DNA of 64,000 bases. Origin: CAVQBL01 sp963710715. Its GTDB lineage: Bacteria; Pseudomonadota; Gammaproteobacteria; DSM-16500. The position numbers and the translations under genes are program-made. The notes beneath the pieces are model-generated. The model was not told the origin of the DNA. It saw only the letters and a list, made by a program, of their open reading frames with translations, and ran no database searches. Positions 9,024-18,039 of the stretch are shown piece by piece (the first letter of the stretch is position 1; each line of letters opens with the position of its first letter). The stretch spans positions 186,001-250,000 of the forward strand of contig CAVQBL010000018.1 of the NCBI GenBank assembly GCA_963710715.1, read 5' to 3'.

Positions 9024-9302
9024 TCTGTTAAATTTACTGAAAACGTGTAAGATTTTTCCTCGCTTGATGAGGAAGTGTTAATTAACCTGTTAAATAAATT
9101 TGAAAAGATTTATATTGATAAAAATCAAGTATTATTTAGGCAAGGCGAATTGTCTAATAATATTTTTTTATTAGTCAGTGGAAAAATTGCCATTTTCTTA
9201 TCGACAGAAAATAAAGAAACTCTATTACTTGATGAAGTTTTACCAGGAAAATTAATTGGTGAGCTCACTGCATTGTCGCACGAGCCGCGTTTTTATGCTT
9301 AG
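9013..9302 (+). pseudogene. Cyclic-nucleotide-binding (Crp-type) domain protein, broken
   Basis: The ATG at 9013 overlaps the end of the preceding gene, as in a translationally coupled pair. The first 20 codons (MKIDLLNLLKTCKIF) then shift at a five-T run near 9055 into LDEEVLINLLNKFEKIYID and a cNMP-binding beta-roll (VLFRQGELSNNIFLLVSGKI, LLDEVLPGKLIGELTALSHE). The reading stops at 9302, before the phosphate-binding cassette arginine would be reached, and any effector domain is missing. Decayed regulator or enzyme subunit linked to the glutamate-synthase-like gene. Confidence 0.7.
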
Positions 9303-9338
9303 ATTACGCGTCGATCCCTCAGGGTCTGACCCTCACCA

Positions 9339-10502
9339 CTAGATGGATGAGACGTGCGCCCTTCTCCTCATAACTTTATCAATCAATTTAGCAAATGCTC
9401 CGTTGCCTAATACATTCCCGCAAGTAATAACTGGATCAAATAAAATATACAATGCGGTAATCAATGACAGCATATCTGAATTAAAACCAAAAAAACTCTC
9501 AAGAATAGGCAGCATGACCAAGATGCCCCCACCCGGAACAGCTGCCACAGAAAATTTTGCTGCAATAAAATAAATAAGAAAAACGAGATAGCCATACAAA
9601 GACGGCTCTGCTATACCATAACTTTTCATTACTGCGTATGCAAAAATCGGTATCGCAAGGCAATCGCCAATTAAATGAATATTCACTGTGATAGATACAA
9701 CGGAACGTGCCAAATCTTTATTGATTGCGTTTGCCTGTGCACCCACAATGGTAAGTGGCAGAGCAGCAGCACTCGACATTGCACTAAAACCGGCAATTGC
9801 GGCAGGCAGCATATTTTCAAGGCAGCGCAAAGTTTCTCGCAATTTAAAATGATTAAATGCCGTATAAAGAAATAAAATATAAATAATCTGTGCCAATGCT
9901 ACAACTGCAAAGATTACAGTGTAATCTTTAAAAATAACTTGTATAGCACCATCATATTGCATTTTAACCACAAATCCTGCAATGAACGGTGGAATTAAAT
10001 AAGCAAAGCTTTCAAGGATTTTTAAAACAAGCCAATCAAATCGTGCTGCGATTATTTGTACCTTCTGAGAGTTAAAAACTCCTAGCATAATACCCAACAC
10101 AATCCCAAATAGCATGGCCTTATCATTCGCAATTAATTTAGGTAGCTGCCAAGACCATGCTGGTGTCAATGCATGTTCACTTCTTGGTTGCACGAGAGAA
10201 AAGTCAAAATGATAAACCCATTCCCCTACATAATGACTTAAAAAAGTTGAAATTGCATTTGAAACACATACGCATAGTAATATGATAAGAATAACGATTG
10301 TTGCACGGCGTGCTAAGCTAATCATTGTCTTAAGCAGTAATCCAAAAATAATAATGGGTAATAAAAATAAAATCAGCGACTTAATGGTCAAACTGATAGC
10401 ATAAAAAACTTGCTGCACTGGATACGGAAAAAATGGATTCAGCATAAGAATTGCTGCAATCACAGCGACTAATACTAATGGCATTTTATGAAGTATTAAC
10501 AT
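9339..10502 (-). CDS. Dicarboxylate/amino acid:cation symporter (SDF family)
   Basis: A 387-residue inner-membrane protein with about eight hydrophobic segments. It carries the family's re-entrant loop signature as MSSAAALPLTI, a PGGG turn (AAVPGGGILVML) and a final helix with DPVITCGNVLGNG, where DAACS carriers have their substrate-binding aspartate and asparagine. Family members import glutamate, aspartate, succinate or similar acids with sodium or protons. The usual serine-rich motif ends in TLP where this protein has ALP, so the substrate is uncertain. It stands alone, convergent with the broken cNMP gene and divergent from the antiporter gene. Confidence 0.85.
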   Translation of the reverse strand: MLILHKMPLVLVAVIAAILMLNPFFPYPVQQVFYAISLTIKSLILFLLPIIIFGLLLKTMISLARRATIVILIILLCVCVSNAISTFLSHYVGEWVYHFDFSLVQPRSEHALTPAWSWQLPKLIANDKAMLFGIVLGIMLGVFNSQKVQIIAARFDWLVLKILESFAYLIPPFIAGFVVKMQYDGAIQVIFKDYTVIFAVVALAQIIYILFLYTAFNHFKLRETLRCLENMLPAAIAGFSAMSSAAALPLTIVGAQANAINKDLARSVVSITVNIHLIGDCLAIPIFAYAVMKSYGIAEPSLYGYLVFLIYFIAAKFSVAAVPGGGILVMLPILESFFGFNSDMLSLITALYILFDPVITCGNVLGNGAFAKLIDKVMRRRAHVSSI

Positions 10503-10808
10503 TTTTTCAAATCACCTTTGTTACCATAAATAATGCATTTACAAAATCTTCACATTGACGTAGTGGTAATTTAAATACTTATCTAATTTCATGCATTGTG
10601 CATCGTGATCGAAAATATTTAACATGTGGTGTTCCTTGTTTAGTTACTGATAGGTAGACAGCTGGATAAATAATGTTCGAGATGATACTCTTTAGGGGGT
10701 TACGAACAATACCATTGGGATATTTTAGCATAACCGTAGGTTTTAGCATGGCCGTGCCCGCTGATTCGTATTACGAATTTTTAATTACCATTTTAGGATA
10801 AGCATAGA
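10503..10808. other. Divergent intergenic region
   Basis: About 300 bp between two divergent transporter genes; it should hold the promoters of both. I see no convincing sigma-70 boxes or palindromes. A TTTTAGGATAAG segment ending eleven bases before the ATG at 10809 can serve as ribosome binding site. No open frame of note. Confidence 0.5.
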
Positions 10809-12047
10809 ATGGATTTATTGCCGCATTTTCCGCTACATTTAAATTCCCCAGCTTTATTCGGTTTAACTTTACTGTTAGGTCTTATTGGCGGAGAGCTTGC
10901 TAGGCGTATTCGATATTTGCCAATTATCTCAGGGTATATTGCTATTGGTTTTTTAATTGGCCCAGGTGGATTTAATATCGCTAGTCATTCAATGCTGGCT
11001 ACGGCGCGCATTTTTGTTGATATATCACTGAGCCTTATCTTATTTGAATTAGGTCGCCATTTAGATTTTCGTTGGTTATATCGAGATCGTAGTTTATTAC
11101 TCATGGCTGTTGCAGAATCAACGTTTACTTTTATTGCCATATTTTCCATTATTTATTTTTTTGTTGGGCTACCTTGGCTGCAAGCAGCATTAGCTGGAAC
11201 AATTGCCATGGCGACATCACCCGCAGTAGTGATGATGGTTGCTCACGATCTTTCATCGGAAGGTCCTGTGACGCGGCGCACTCTTATATTAACAAGTTTA
11301 AATAATTTGTTTGCCCTGATTGCTTTCACTTCACTGCTGCCCATTGTACAAGCTAAAACCTCTTCTGCTCATTCATTAAATATAATGGATGTATCTTATC
11401 GCTTATGCGGTTCCTTTATTTTAGGATTAGTGATGTTTCTATTAGCAGAAGTGATTGCTTTTTTAATAGGTAAAAATAAGAAAAATCAATTTATTTTATT
11501 TGTGGGCCTAGTAACGTTGACGACTAGCTTAGCTCATATTTTTAATTTATCGACTATGTTAGTACTTTTTACATTAGGCGTTGCTGCACGCAATTTTGAT
11601 CGTAAACACATGTTAATGGAAATTGATTTTGGATGGCTTGCAAGATTATTTTTCATTCTATTATTTGTTGTCACTGGCGTTCATATACAACTAAAAGGTT
11701 TGTGGGTCGTAGCTGGCGCGGTTTTAATGTTTATTTTAGCAAGAGGATTCGCAAAACTTTTTGGAATTTGGTTATTTTCAAAAGTAAGCGGCCTATCTAA
11801 AGAACAAGCTTTGGCAATCAGTCTTGCGCTTTCACCTATGGCTGGAGTCGCAATAGGTATGTCAAATATTTTAGTTGATTTTAACCCCGATTTTAGCCAT
11901 CACCTTTTGCTAATTATAACAGGGGTTGTTGCTGTTCTTCATATTTTTGGCCCGGTTGCCACACAACTCGCTTTTATTAAATCAGGCGAAACTCTTTCCA
12001 CTGCAGAGAAGAGAAAATGTAATCATGACTACAGATCTGAAATTTAA
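10809..12047 (+). CDS. Cation:proton antiporter (CPA2/KefB-like membrane domain)
   Basis: A 412-residue membrane protein with 11-12 predicted helices and no cytosolic TrkA-N domain. Landmarks of monovalent cation/H+ antiporters are present: GELARRIRYLPIISGYIAIG near residue 30, FELGRHLDF, the unwound-helix motif MATSPAVVMM near residue 135, and a late helix SLALSPMAGVAIGMSNILVD. It would exchange Na+ or K+ for protons across the inner membrane. Its last 23 bases overlap the next gene, which indicates co-transcription and coupled translation with the YbdK-like ligase. Confidence 0.85.
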   Translation: MDLLPHFPLHLNSPALFGLTLLLGLIGGELARRIRYLPIISGYIAIGFLIGPGGFNIASHSMLATARIFVDISLSLILFELGRHLDFRWLYRDRSLLLMAVAESTFTFIAIFSIIYFFVGLPWLQAALAGTIAMATSPAVVMMVAHDLSSEGPVTRRTLILTSLNNLFALIAFTSLLPIVQAKTSSAHSLNIMDVSYRLCGSFILGLVMFLLAEVIAFLIGKNKKNQFILFVGLVTLTTSLAHIFNLSTMLVLFTLGVAARNFDRKHMLMEIDFGWLARLFFILLFVVTGVHIQLKGLWVVAGAVLMFILARGFAKLFGIWLFSKVSGLSKEQALAISLALSPMAGVAIGMSNILVDFNPDFSHHLLLIITGVVAVLHIFGPVATQLAFIKSGETLSTAEKRKCNHDYRSEI

Positions 12048-13161
12048 AGAAAATAAAGAATTTACAATGGGGATTGAATTAGAACTTCAGCTTGTAAATT
12101 TACAATCATTTAATTTGGCCATGGAAGCAAAAGATTTTTTGCGACGGTTGTCTAATACTTCTTGCCATGGCGAACTCAAACCTGAAATAACTCAATCTAT
12201 GATTGAGATAAACTCATCTATTCATAAATCGCATCCATCATTATTAAATGAGTTACGAACATTGCGCAATCATATTGCAGATGAGGCAACAAAAACTCAT
12301 ATTGGTGTTTGTGGCGGCGGATCTCATCCTTTTCAGAAGTGGAAAGAACAACGCATTTTTCAAACGGAACGATTTTCAAATGTCTCTGAACAATATGGAT
12401 ATTTAGCACAACAATTTACTGTGTTTGGCCAACATATTCATATTGCATGCCCAAATGGAGATGATGCACTTTATCTTTGTCATGCTATGGCGCGCTTTGT
12501 TCCTCATTTTATTGCACTAGCAGCCGCCTCTCCATTTAATCAAGGAGTCGATACCACTTTTGATTGTTCTCGGTTGACAGTTGTTAGTGCATTTCCCTTA
12601 AGCGGCACACCACCTTGGTTAACTACATGGGCCGAATTTGAAGAATATTTTAAAAAATTAGTGACATTAGGTGTTGTCAAAAACATGAAAGATTTTTACT
12701 GGGACATTCGACCCAAGCCTGAATATGGAACAGTAGAATTACGTATTTGTGATACACCCTTAACCATTGAGAAAGCTGCCGAACTTGCTGCGTTCGCACA
12801 AGCACTCGCTTATTGGCTACTTGACAATCGTCAAGAATTATCTAAAGAAATTTATCTTACTTATCTTATGAATCGATTTCGCGCATCAAGGTATGGTCTA
12901 AATGCAATAATTATTAACCCAATAAAATGTGAACATACTTCTTTAGCAGATGATATTGTGAAAATTTGCCAGTTATTAAAAAAATATACGAATAAATTTG
13001 ATAATGAACAAGCAATTGGTAAAATAGAACAAGCCGCTCTTACTCGCCAAAATGGCGCCGGCTGGTTAAGAAAACGCTATGCCAATTCACATTCATTGAA
13101 TGATACAGTGAGAGATCAAGCTGAACTCTGGTCAAGTGATAACGCGGGTAACAGCACTTAA
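12025..13161 (+). CDS. Carboxylate-amine ligase, YbdK/GCS2 family
   Basis: A 378-residue protein related to glutamate-cysteine ligase type 2; YbdK has weak glutamate-cysteine ligase activity, and the true substrates of most members are unknown. Signatures: GIELELQLV at the N-terminus (metal/ATP site), GGGSHPFQKW, FGQHIHIACP, and EYGTVELRICDTPLTIEKA. The start is ATG 12025 because the family begins shortly before GIELE; a frame-extended start at 11926 lies well inside the antiporter gene. The length matches the family (about 370). The overlap with the antiporter suggests a linked role in osmotic, redox or electrophile stress, but that is inference. Confidence 0.85.
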   Translation: MTTDLKFKENKEFTMGIELELQLVNLQSFNLAMEAKDFLRRLSNTSCHGELKPEITQSMIEINSSIHKSHPSLLNELRTLRNHIADEATKTHIGVCGGGSHPFQKWKEQRIFQTERFSNVSEQYGYLAQQFTVFGQHIHIACPNGDDALYLCHAMARFVPHFIALAAASPFNQGVDTTFDCSRLTVVSAFPLSGTPPWLTTWAEFEEYFKKLVTLGVVKNMKDFYWDIRPKPEYGTVELRICDTPLTIEKAAELAAFAQALAYWLLDNRQELSKEIYLTYLMNRFRASRYGLNAIIINPIKCEHTSLADDIVKICQLLKKYTNKFDNEQAIGKIEQAALTRQNGAGWLRKRYANSHSLNDTVRDQAELWSSDNAGNST

Positions 13162-13175
13162 CTATGAGCCTAATA

Positions 13176-14054
13176 TCAAATAGTCACTTTCTCGTAAAGG
13201 AAGTCTAAAAATAGCCGTATTTTTGGTTGAACAAATTTGTGCTGCTGATAAAACACATAAAGTGATTTTTGCGGCTCTCTGTATTTTTGCAGCAGTTCTA
13301 CCAACTCTCCTTTGCGAATAGACTCTTCAACGAAATAATCATAGATTTTAGCAATACCTAATCCTTGCAAAGCACACCGCAGCATAGCTTGAGCATCATT
13401 AACACGTATATGGTAATCCAAATAAACTTCCTTATGATTACTAAATACCAAAAGATTATCAGGGTTCCGAAATGAATGTGTAATATAGCGATGTTGTTTT
13501 AAATCATTGGGTGTTTTAGGAATCCCATATTTCTTAAGATAGTGAGGAGAAGCACATAGAATATGGTACGTGGAAAGAACTTTTTTACGTACTAAATAAT
13601 CTGGGCCTTCGTGCCCAACTCCACACAAAACATCAATATTTTCTTTTTCTAAATCTGGAAAGCGATCAGCTAGCTCGAGATCAATTTTCAAATCTGGGTA
13701 AAGCTTTATAAATTCCTTTAAATTGTTGACAATGTATCTTTCGCCAAAATAACGATGACTTGTAATTCTCAACACCCCCGAAGGTTTTTCATGCGTATGA
13801 GTAATCATAAATTCTGCTTCAGAGATGGTCATAAATATTCTTTTCGCAGACTGATAAAATGATTGGCCAGCATCAGTTAACTTAAGAGACCGTGTTGTGC
13901 GCTGCAAAAGCTGCGTATTCAAACTATTCTCAAGATCTATTAGCTGTTTACTTGCCGCTGCTTTTGTAATACCAAGCGATTTAGCTGCTTGCACAATACT
14001 GCCTTCTTCCACAATCAACATGAAGGTTTTCATTAATTTTAATTTATCCATCAC
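13176..14054 (-). CDS. LysR-type transcriptional regulator
   Basis: A 292-residue protein. The N-terminal winged helix-turn-helix (residues 3-60: LMLIVEEGSIVQAAKSLGIT, SKQLIDLENSLNTQLLQRTT) is followed by the LysR substrate-binding fold (GVLRITSHRYFGE onward, with GLGIAKIYDY near residue 230). It diverges from the mannitol-phosphate fusion gene at 14167 across a 112-bp gap that contains an 11-bp inverted repeat. This is the usual arrangement for a LysR protein that controls the divergent operon and itself. Its ligand is unknown; a sugar-alcohol phosphate is a guess from context. Confidence 0.9.
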   Translation of the reverse strand: MMDKLKLMKTFMLIVEEGSIVQAAKSLGITKAAASKQLIDLENSLNTQLLQRTTRSLKLTDAGQSFYQSAKRIFMTISEAEFMITHTHEKPSGVLRITSHRYFGERYIVNNLKEFIKLYPDLKIDLELADRFPDLEKENIDVLCGVGHEGPDYLVRKKVLSTYHILCASPHYLKKYGIPKTPNDLKQHRYITHSFRNPDNLLVFSNHKEVYLDYHIRVNDAQAMLRCALQGLGIAKIYDYFVEESIRKGELVELLQKYREPQKSLYVFYQQHKFVQPKIRLFLDFLYEKVTI

Positions 14055-14058
14055 TCAC

Positions 14059-14085
14059 CTATAGTCAATAAAAAATTGACTATAG
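14059..14085. promoter_or_regulatory. Inverted repeat, probable LysR operator
   Basis: CTATAGTCAAT and ATTGACTATAG form perfect 11-bp arms around five A. The repeat begins five bases upstream of the LysR start codon. An overlapping shorter repeat (ATAGT-AA-ACTAT, 14082-14093) follows. Position and symmetry fit autoregulation and control of the divergent operon. Confidence 0.6.
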
Positions 14086-14166
14086 TAAACTATTTATCCA
14101 ATTGTCAATACATTTATTTTTACTTACAATTCGTTCACAGACTAAAAAAATACGAGGGGTTAAGTT

Positions 14167-16422
14167 ATGCATACTCTACGAAAGAATACATCACCTCTTG
14201 AACAGAAACGATTAACCAATAATAAAAAGCGTATTTTTGCCATTCATGGCGGCGGGAACATTGGCTTAGGATTAATGGCCGATGTTATTTCACAAAGCCC
14301 GCTTGAATATGAGGTCATCGCGACATCAAACGATATCTTTTTAACCACATTAATTAATAGCAAGAATCAGTTCTGGCTACATAATAGGCACATTAAAAAC
14401 GTGCGCATGATTTCTAGGAATTCTAAAGATATTAAAGAACTGTATAAAACGGCAGACATTCTCGCTATTTGTTTAACTCCCGGCGCTTTAACAAGCTCTG
14501 CAAAAGACATTGCGGAAGGATTAATCGCGCGCCACCATGCTGGAGCTGCTGAATTAAACATTTTAATCTTAATGAATATCCCAAAATGTGATGACTTTGT
14601 TCGCAGTAAAATTACTACGTGTGTGCAAGAGCTTGAGAAAAATGAGATAAAAGCAAAGAAAATATTATCAAATATACATTTCATACGCACTGTCGCAGAT
14701 AGAATCGTCACTAAAGTAGATGAAAAAACTGTAAAAAAACAATTAGTAGACCAACTTAAAGCAAACGCTATTGATGCTATTGATGGTTTATTAGCCCAAG
14801 AGGAATTAGCAAAAACTGTAGCTAAATTTAATTTAACTTTTAATCTTTTCAATGCGGAGAAAAATTTCGATCTTTATGTTCCTGTTTCTTTATCAGAAGC
14901 ATCACATTTACCTGCGATAAAAACCACAGGCAACCTAGATCAAATCGAAGATATAAAGAATAAATATATTAATGGTCCGCACACTATACTCGCTTGGTAT
15001 GGCGCACTGCTAGGATGTAAAACCATCGCTGATGCCATTCAATATCCTAAAATGCGGCAATTTTTAGAAAATACTATGGAAAGAGAAATCGGCCCTGCTT
15101 TAAAAGCAGAATATCCATCACTCACAAATAATGTATTAGCATTTTATAAAAATTTATTTTTTGAACGTTGCGCAGAAAGCACAAACGATCCAGTAACACG
15201 AGTTGGCCGTGATCCACTACGCAAATTAAATAAAGGTGCACGAATTCGCGGCACCATTGAACTTATCCAAAAACACCACCTAGAGATTGCAACTCCTGGG
15301 TTAGAACAAGGCATTGCTGCTGGCATTTTGTATGCCATTAGAAAAATAGATCCAGAAAACCTTGGGTGCCAGCAAATTTGCGAATTATTTAAAAGGAAAA
15401 AATCTTATCGCGATATCTTATGTTACAACGGTCTTTATAGCGCAGGAAATTACATCGGTCTGAATGAAAAAGGAGATAGCCATTTAATCAACAATATTTT
15501 ATCTCAAATTTCATTACTTGAAGCTGAATATACTCATATACAACACCAGAAAGTATCATTATCCATTTTCTGGCATAAAAAATCAGGAAATAGCATGAAT
15601 AATTTACAAAAAAACCTAATGGCGTTAGGTATTGGACTGGAACCTAAAACTGGACATTTATTTTATGCGAATAATTTTAAACCGATGGAGCTCGAATTCG
15701 AATTGGTTTTTGTACGTCATGGTGAAACTTATGGCAACTGCGGCCAAAGTACAACAACAGGAGAAGTTGATTATTCATTAGTAACTTCAGGAAAAAAAGG
15801 CCATGAAAAACGTATTTATCAAGGCAACGTTGATACAGAGATCAATCAGTTAACTGAACTTGGAAAACAACAAGCACTCAAAGCCGCAGAAAAATTAGAA
15901 AATGAGCTTTTGAAAAACGACTGGGAACCTGATGTTATTTTTCATAGCCCATTATCCAGAGCAAAAGATACAGGATTACCTTTTGTAGAGAGAAACAACT
16001 TTACTAAGCGTTATTTTGTATTAGACGGCATCAAGGAAATGTCCTTTGGTACTTGGGAAAACCACCGTGTTTGCGATATGAAGTCAGATGATTCTTGTCA
16101 TTTATTTTATCGAAACCAACACGCGTTGATCAAAAGCTCAGGGGAAAATTTTTGCGAAGTTTTACTAAGAGCCCATGCAGTTCTGCAACATCTAAACGAA
16201 AAATACTCAGGAAAGAAAGTATTAATGTTTTCACACTCTATGTTCGGCGCAGCATGCTGCATTTTATTGGGACGCGGACAAACAGTTGAAAACGGCGAAT
16301 ATTTGGCATTCGATGGGAAAAAGAAAAATGGCGATTACTATACAATGCCAAATGCCACGCCATTTTGCCTGAATTTTAAAACCCCAACTACAACACCAAA
16401 AATGGCTATCTCACTATGTTAA
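14167..16422 (+). CDS. Mannitol-1-phosphate dehydrogenase fused to histidine phosphatase
   Basis: A 751-residue two-domain protein. Residues 20-70 form a Rossmann start (IFAIHGGGNIGLGLMADVI), and residues about 260-400 hold mannitol-1-phosphate 5-dehydrogenase landmarks: KKYINGPHTILAWYGALLG, EREIGPALKAEYP, and DPVTRVGRDPLRKL with the conserved lysine. From residue 510 a phosphoglycerate-mutase-type histidine phosphatase follows: catalytic RHGET at residues 517-521, RIYQGNVDT, FHSPLSRAKDTG, and the second histidine in MFSHSMFG. One polypeptide could convert fructose-6-phosphate to mannitol-1-phosphate and then to mannitol. The known bacterial bifunctional enzyme (Acinetobacter MtlD) uses a HAD phosphatase; histidine-phosphatase versions are known mainly from algae and other protists. 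Its stop overlaps the start of the F-box gene. Confidence 0.8.
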   Translation: MHTLRKNTSPLEQKRLTNNKKRIFAIHGGGNIGLGLMADVISQSPLEYEVIATSNDIFLTTLINSKNQFWLHNRHIKNVRMISRNSKDIKELYKTADILAICLTPGALTSSAKDIAEGLIARHHAGAAELNILILMNIPKCDDFVRSKITTCVQELEKNEIKAKKILSNIHFIRTVADRIVTKVDEKTVKKQLVDQLKANAIDAIDGLLAQEELAKTVAKFNLTFNLFNAEKNFDLYVPVSLSEASHLPAIKTTGNLDQIEDIKNKYINGPHTILAWYGALLGCKTIADAIQYPKMRQFLENTMEREIGPALKAEYPSLTNNVLAFYKNLFFERCAESTNDPVTRVGRDPLRKLNKGARIRGTIELIQKHHLEIATPGLEQGIAAGILYAIRKIDPENLGCQQICELFKRKKSYRDILCYNGLYSAGNYIGLNEKGDSHLINNILSQISLLEAEYTHIQHQKVSLSIFWHKKSGNSMNNLQKNLMALGIGLEPKTGHLFYANNFKPMELEFELVFVRHGETYGNCGQSTTTGEVDYSLVTSGKKGHEKRIYQGNVDTEINQLTELGKQQALKAAEKLENELLKNDWEPDVIFHSPLSRAKDTGLPFVERNNFTKRYFVLDGIKEMSFGTWENHRVCDMKSDDSCHLFYRNQHALIKSSGENFCEVLLRAHAVLQHLNEKYSGKKVLMFSHSMFGAACCILLGRGQTVENGEYLAFDGKKKNGDYYTMPNATPFCLNFKTPTTTPKMAISLC

Positions 16423-17090
16423 ACAGAAAACTAAAAAAAACGGATATTCCAGACGATACTTTAACTAAATCATTTGAGTATTTAAAACCAACTGATTTAA
16501 CTAAAGCTGCTCGTGTTTGTAAAAGATGGAGAAATTTATTAATTATTAATACCGATATTTGGAAAACATCGATATTTAAAAGCAATAAAATGCAACTTTT
16601 AAATACTGCACTATATAAAGAAATCGTCGGCACTGGTAATACTAGGTCCATTAACCGTTATTTTTTAATGGGAGCAAATCCAAACACTGATGTAATAGGT
16701 AATGTTGATAAAAAATATCATCTCGGATATTCTGGCTTTTTTAAAAACGGATCGCTGCTCAGCATAGCTGCCAACCGTGCAAGAAAAAACAATCAAATTC
16801 AAAATATAAAGGTCCTACTATGTTATGGTGCAAACCCAATGGAACCTTCAACCTTTGAAGAATTCTGGAGCGAAGCACGGGGTTCTATTGTATTTCCCCA
16901 TTCAAAAATTGGGACTGAACCGCCGGTTGATTCCGCCTTGAATAAAAAAGTTAAAACAATTTTATCTAAAGAAATGATCGTGTTTTCGATTGGAAATAAT
17001 CGACCGGCTAATGAAATTACTAAATTAACCAATCAATATAACAAATATAAACATGAAGAAGATAAGCATTATAAATGTGTCATTATGTAA
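16416..17090 (+). CDS. F-box/ankyrin protein with C-terminal CaaX motif
   Basis: A 224-residue eukaryote-like protein, probably a secreted effector. Residues 8-52 (TDIPDDTLTKSFEYL, RVCKRWRNLLI, TDIWKT) form an F-box, the module that docks on host Skp1 in SCF ubiquitin ligases. Residues 78-90 and 112-142 (SLLSIAANRARKNN, IKVLLCYGANPM) read as ankyrin repeats for substrate binding. The protein ends in CVIM, a farnesylation-type CaaX box that host enzymes could lipidate. This domain order is that of Legionella pneumophila AnkB. The start codon overlaps the end of the fusion gene by seven bases and has no ribosome binding site of its own, so translation is probably coupled. Confidence 0.8.
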   Translation: MLNRKLKKTDIPDDTLTKSFEYLKPTDLTKAARVCKRWRNLLIINTDIWKTSIFKSNKMQLLNTALYKEIVGTGNTRSINRYFLMGANPNTDVIGNVDKKYHLGYSGFFKNGSLLSIAANRARKNNQIQNIKVLLCYGANPMEPSTFEEFWSEARGSIVFPHSKIGTEPPVDSALNKKVKTILSKEMIVFSIGNNRPANEITKLTNQYNKYKHEEDKHYKCVIM

Positions 17091-17139
17091 AAATTTATTT
17101 TATTTTTTATAACACTTAACCAAGAATATCTATTCCACT

Positions 17140-17829
17140 ATGTTAAACAGAAAACTAAAGATAACAGACATTCCAGAAGATGTATTAATCACGATATTTG
17201 CATCTAAATACTTAATACCGAAAGATCTAGCTGCCATTGTGCTTGTTTGTAAACAATGGAGCCGGCTAGCAATGGATGCCGATCTTTGGAAAAAAGCTAT
17301 TAAAAAAAGCAAGAAAACCCCAGATTTATATCATGCGTTAGTAGAAGAGATAAGGGGCAACGGCAATTCAAAACTTATTCTTCGTTATTGCTCGATAGGT
17401 GCAAATACTAATGTTCTCTTGAAAGATGAGAAAAACAGTAATATTATTGAAAAAAAATATGGCTTTCGTGATTTACGTTATGGTTTTTTTAAACAAGCAT
17501 CCTTGCTTAGTCTAGCTGGCAATTCAGCAGAATATTCTCATCAAATAGATAATATAAAAACTCTGTTAGCACATGGCGCAGATCCAATGATTCCAGCAAG
17601 TTTTATAGAATACAAGGGAGAAGTAGCAGGCGGACATATTTATTATAATCTTACAGAACGCGTTCTGTACGAGAAACCCGTTGATTCAGCAATAAATAAA
17701 CATGTCAAAGCCATTTTATTATTAGAAATGATTAAGATCGCAAGAAAAAATAATCGACCTATTAATGAAATTGAAAATCTTGATGATCAATACAGAAAAT
17801 TGCAACGTCGCAATTGTTGCATAATGTAA
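17140..17829 (+). CDS. F-box/ankyrin/CaaX protein, second tandem copy
   Basis: A 229-residue paralogue of the preceding gene, with the same opening (MLNRKLKITDIPEDVL), F-box (DLAAIVLVCKQWSRLAMDAD, LWKKA), two ankyrin-like segments (LRYCSIGANTN; SLLSLAGNSAEYSHQ, then NIKTLLAHGADPM) and a CaaX ending, CCIM. The extra cysteine before the aliphatic pair could allow palmitoylation next to the prenyl group. The DNA around the start (CACTATGTTAAACAGAAAAC) is shared with copy one, so the duplication included the translation start. The body has diverged strongly while the F-box and CaaX are kept, which suggests different targets at the same membrane. Confidence 0.8.
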   Translation: MLNRKLKITDIPEDVLITIFASKYLIPKDLAAIVLVCKQWSRLAMDADLWKKAIKKSKKTPDLYHALVEEIRGNGNSKLILRYCSIGANTNVLLKDEKNSNIIEKKYGFRDLRYGFFKQASLLSLAGNSAEYSHQIDNIKTLLAHGADPMIPASFIEYKGEVAGGHIYYNLTERVLYEKPVDSAINKHVKAILLLEMIKIARKNNRPINEIENLDDQYRKLQRRNCCIM

Positions 17830-17928
17830 AAACGTAATCTTGACTTCCGCATCCTTTCTAAAAATTCATCCATAAAAATCCCCACAAGCCTTGCCTTAGT
17901 TTAATGGAACTTTAAAATTGGAAATGTA

Positions 17929-18039
17929 GTGACTAGTAAAATTATATTTATTGATTTTTTAGGTCTTTATCCAAGTCCTATTTTTACTACAGAACATTAT
18001 CTGAATTTATTAAAATTAACTATGAATAGTTTTGGGTAA
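17929..18039 (+). other. Short open frame, possibly a truncated gene start
   Basis: A GTG-initiated 36-codon frame (TSKIIFIDFLGLYPSPIFTT, then EHYLNLLKLTMNSFG) follows the second F-box gene and overlaps the end of the ClC remnant on the other strand. The peptide looks protein-like but matches no family I know. It may be the N-terminus of a gene cut off by the rearrangement at 18000-18640. Confidence 0.25.

Noticed and set aside
11926..12024. Longer start for the YbdK-like ligase
   Set aside because: It would lie deep in the antiporter gene and adds a hydrophobic lead absent from the family.
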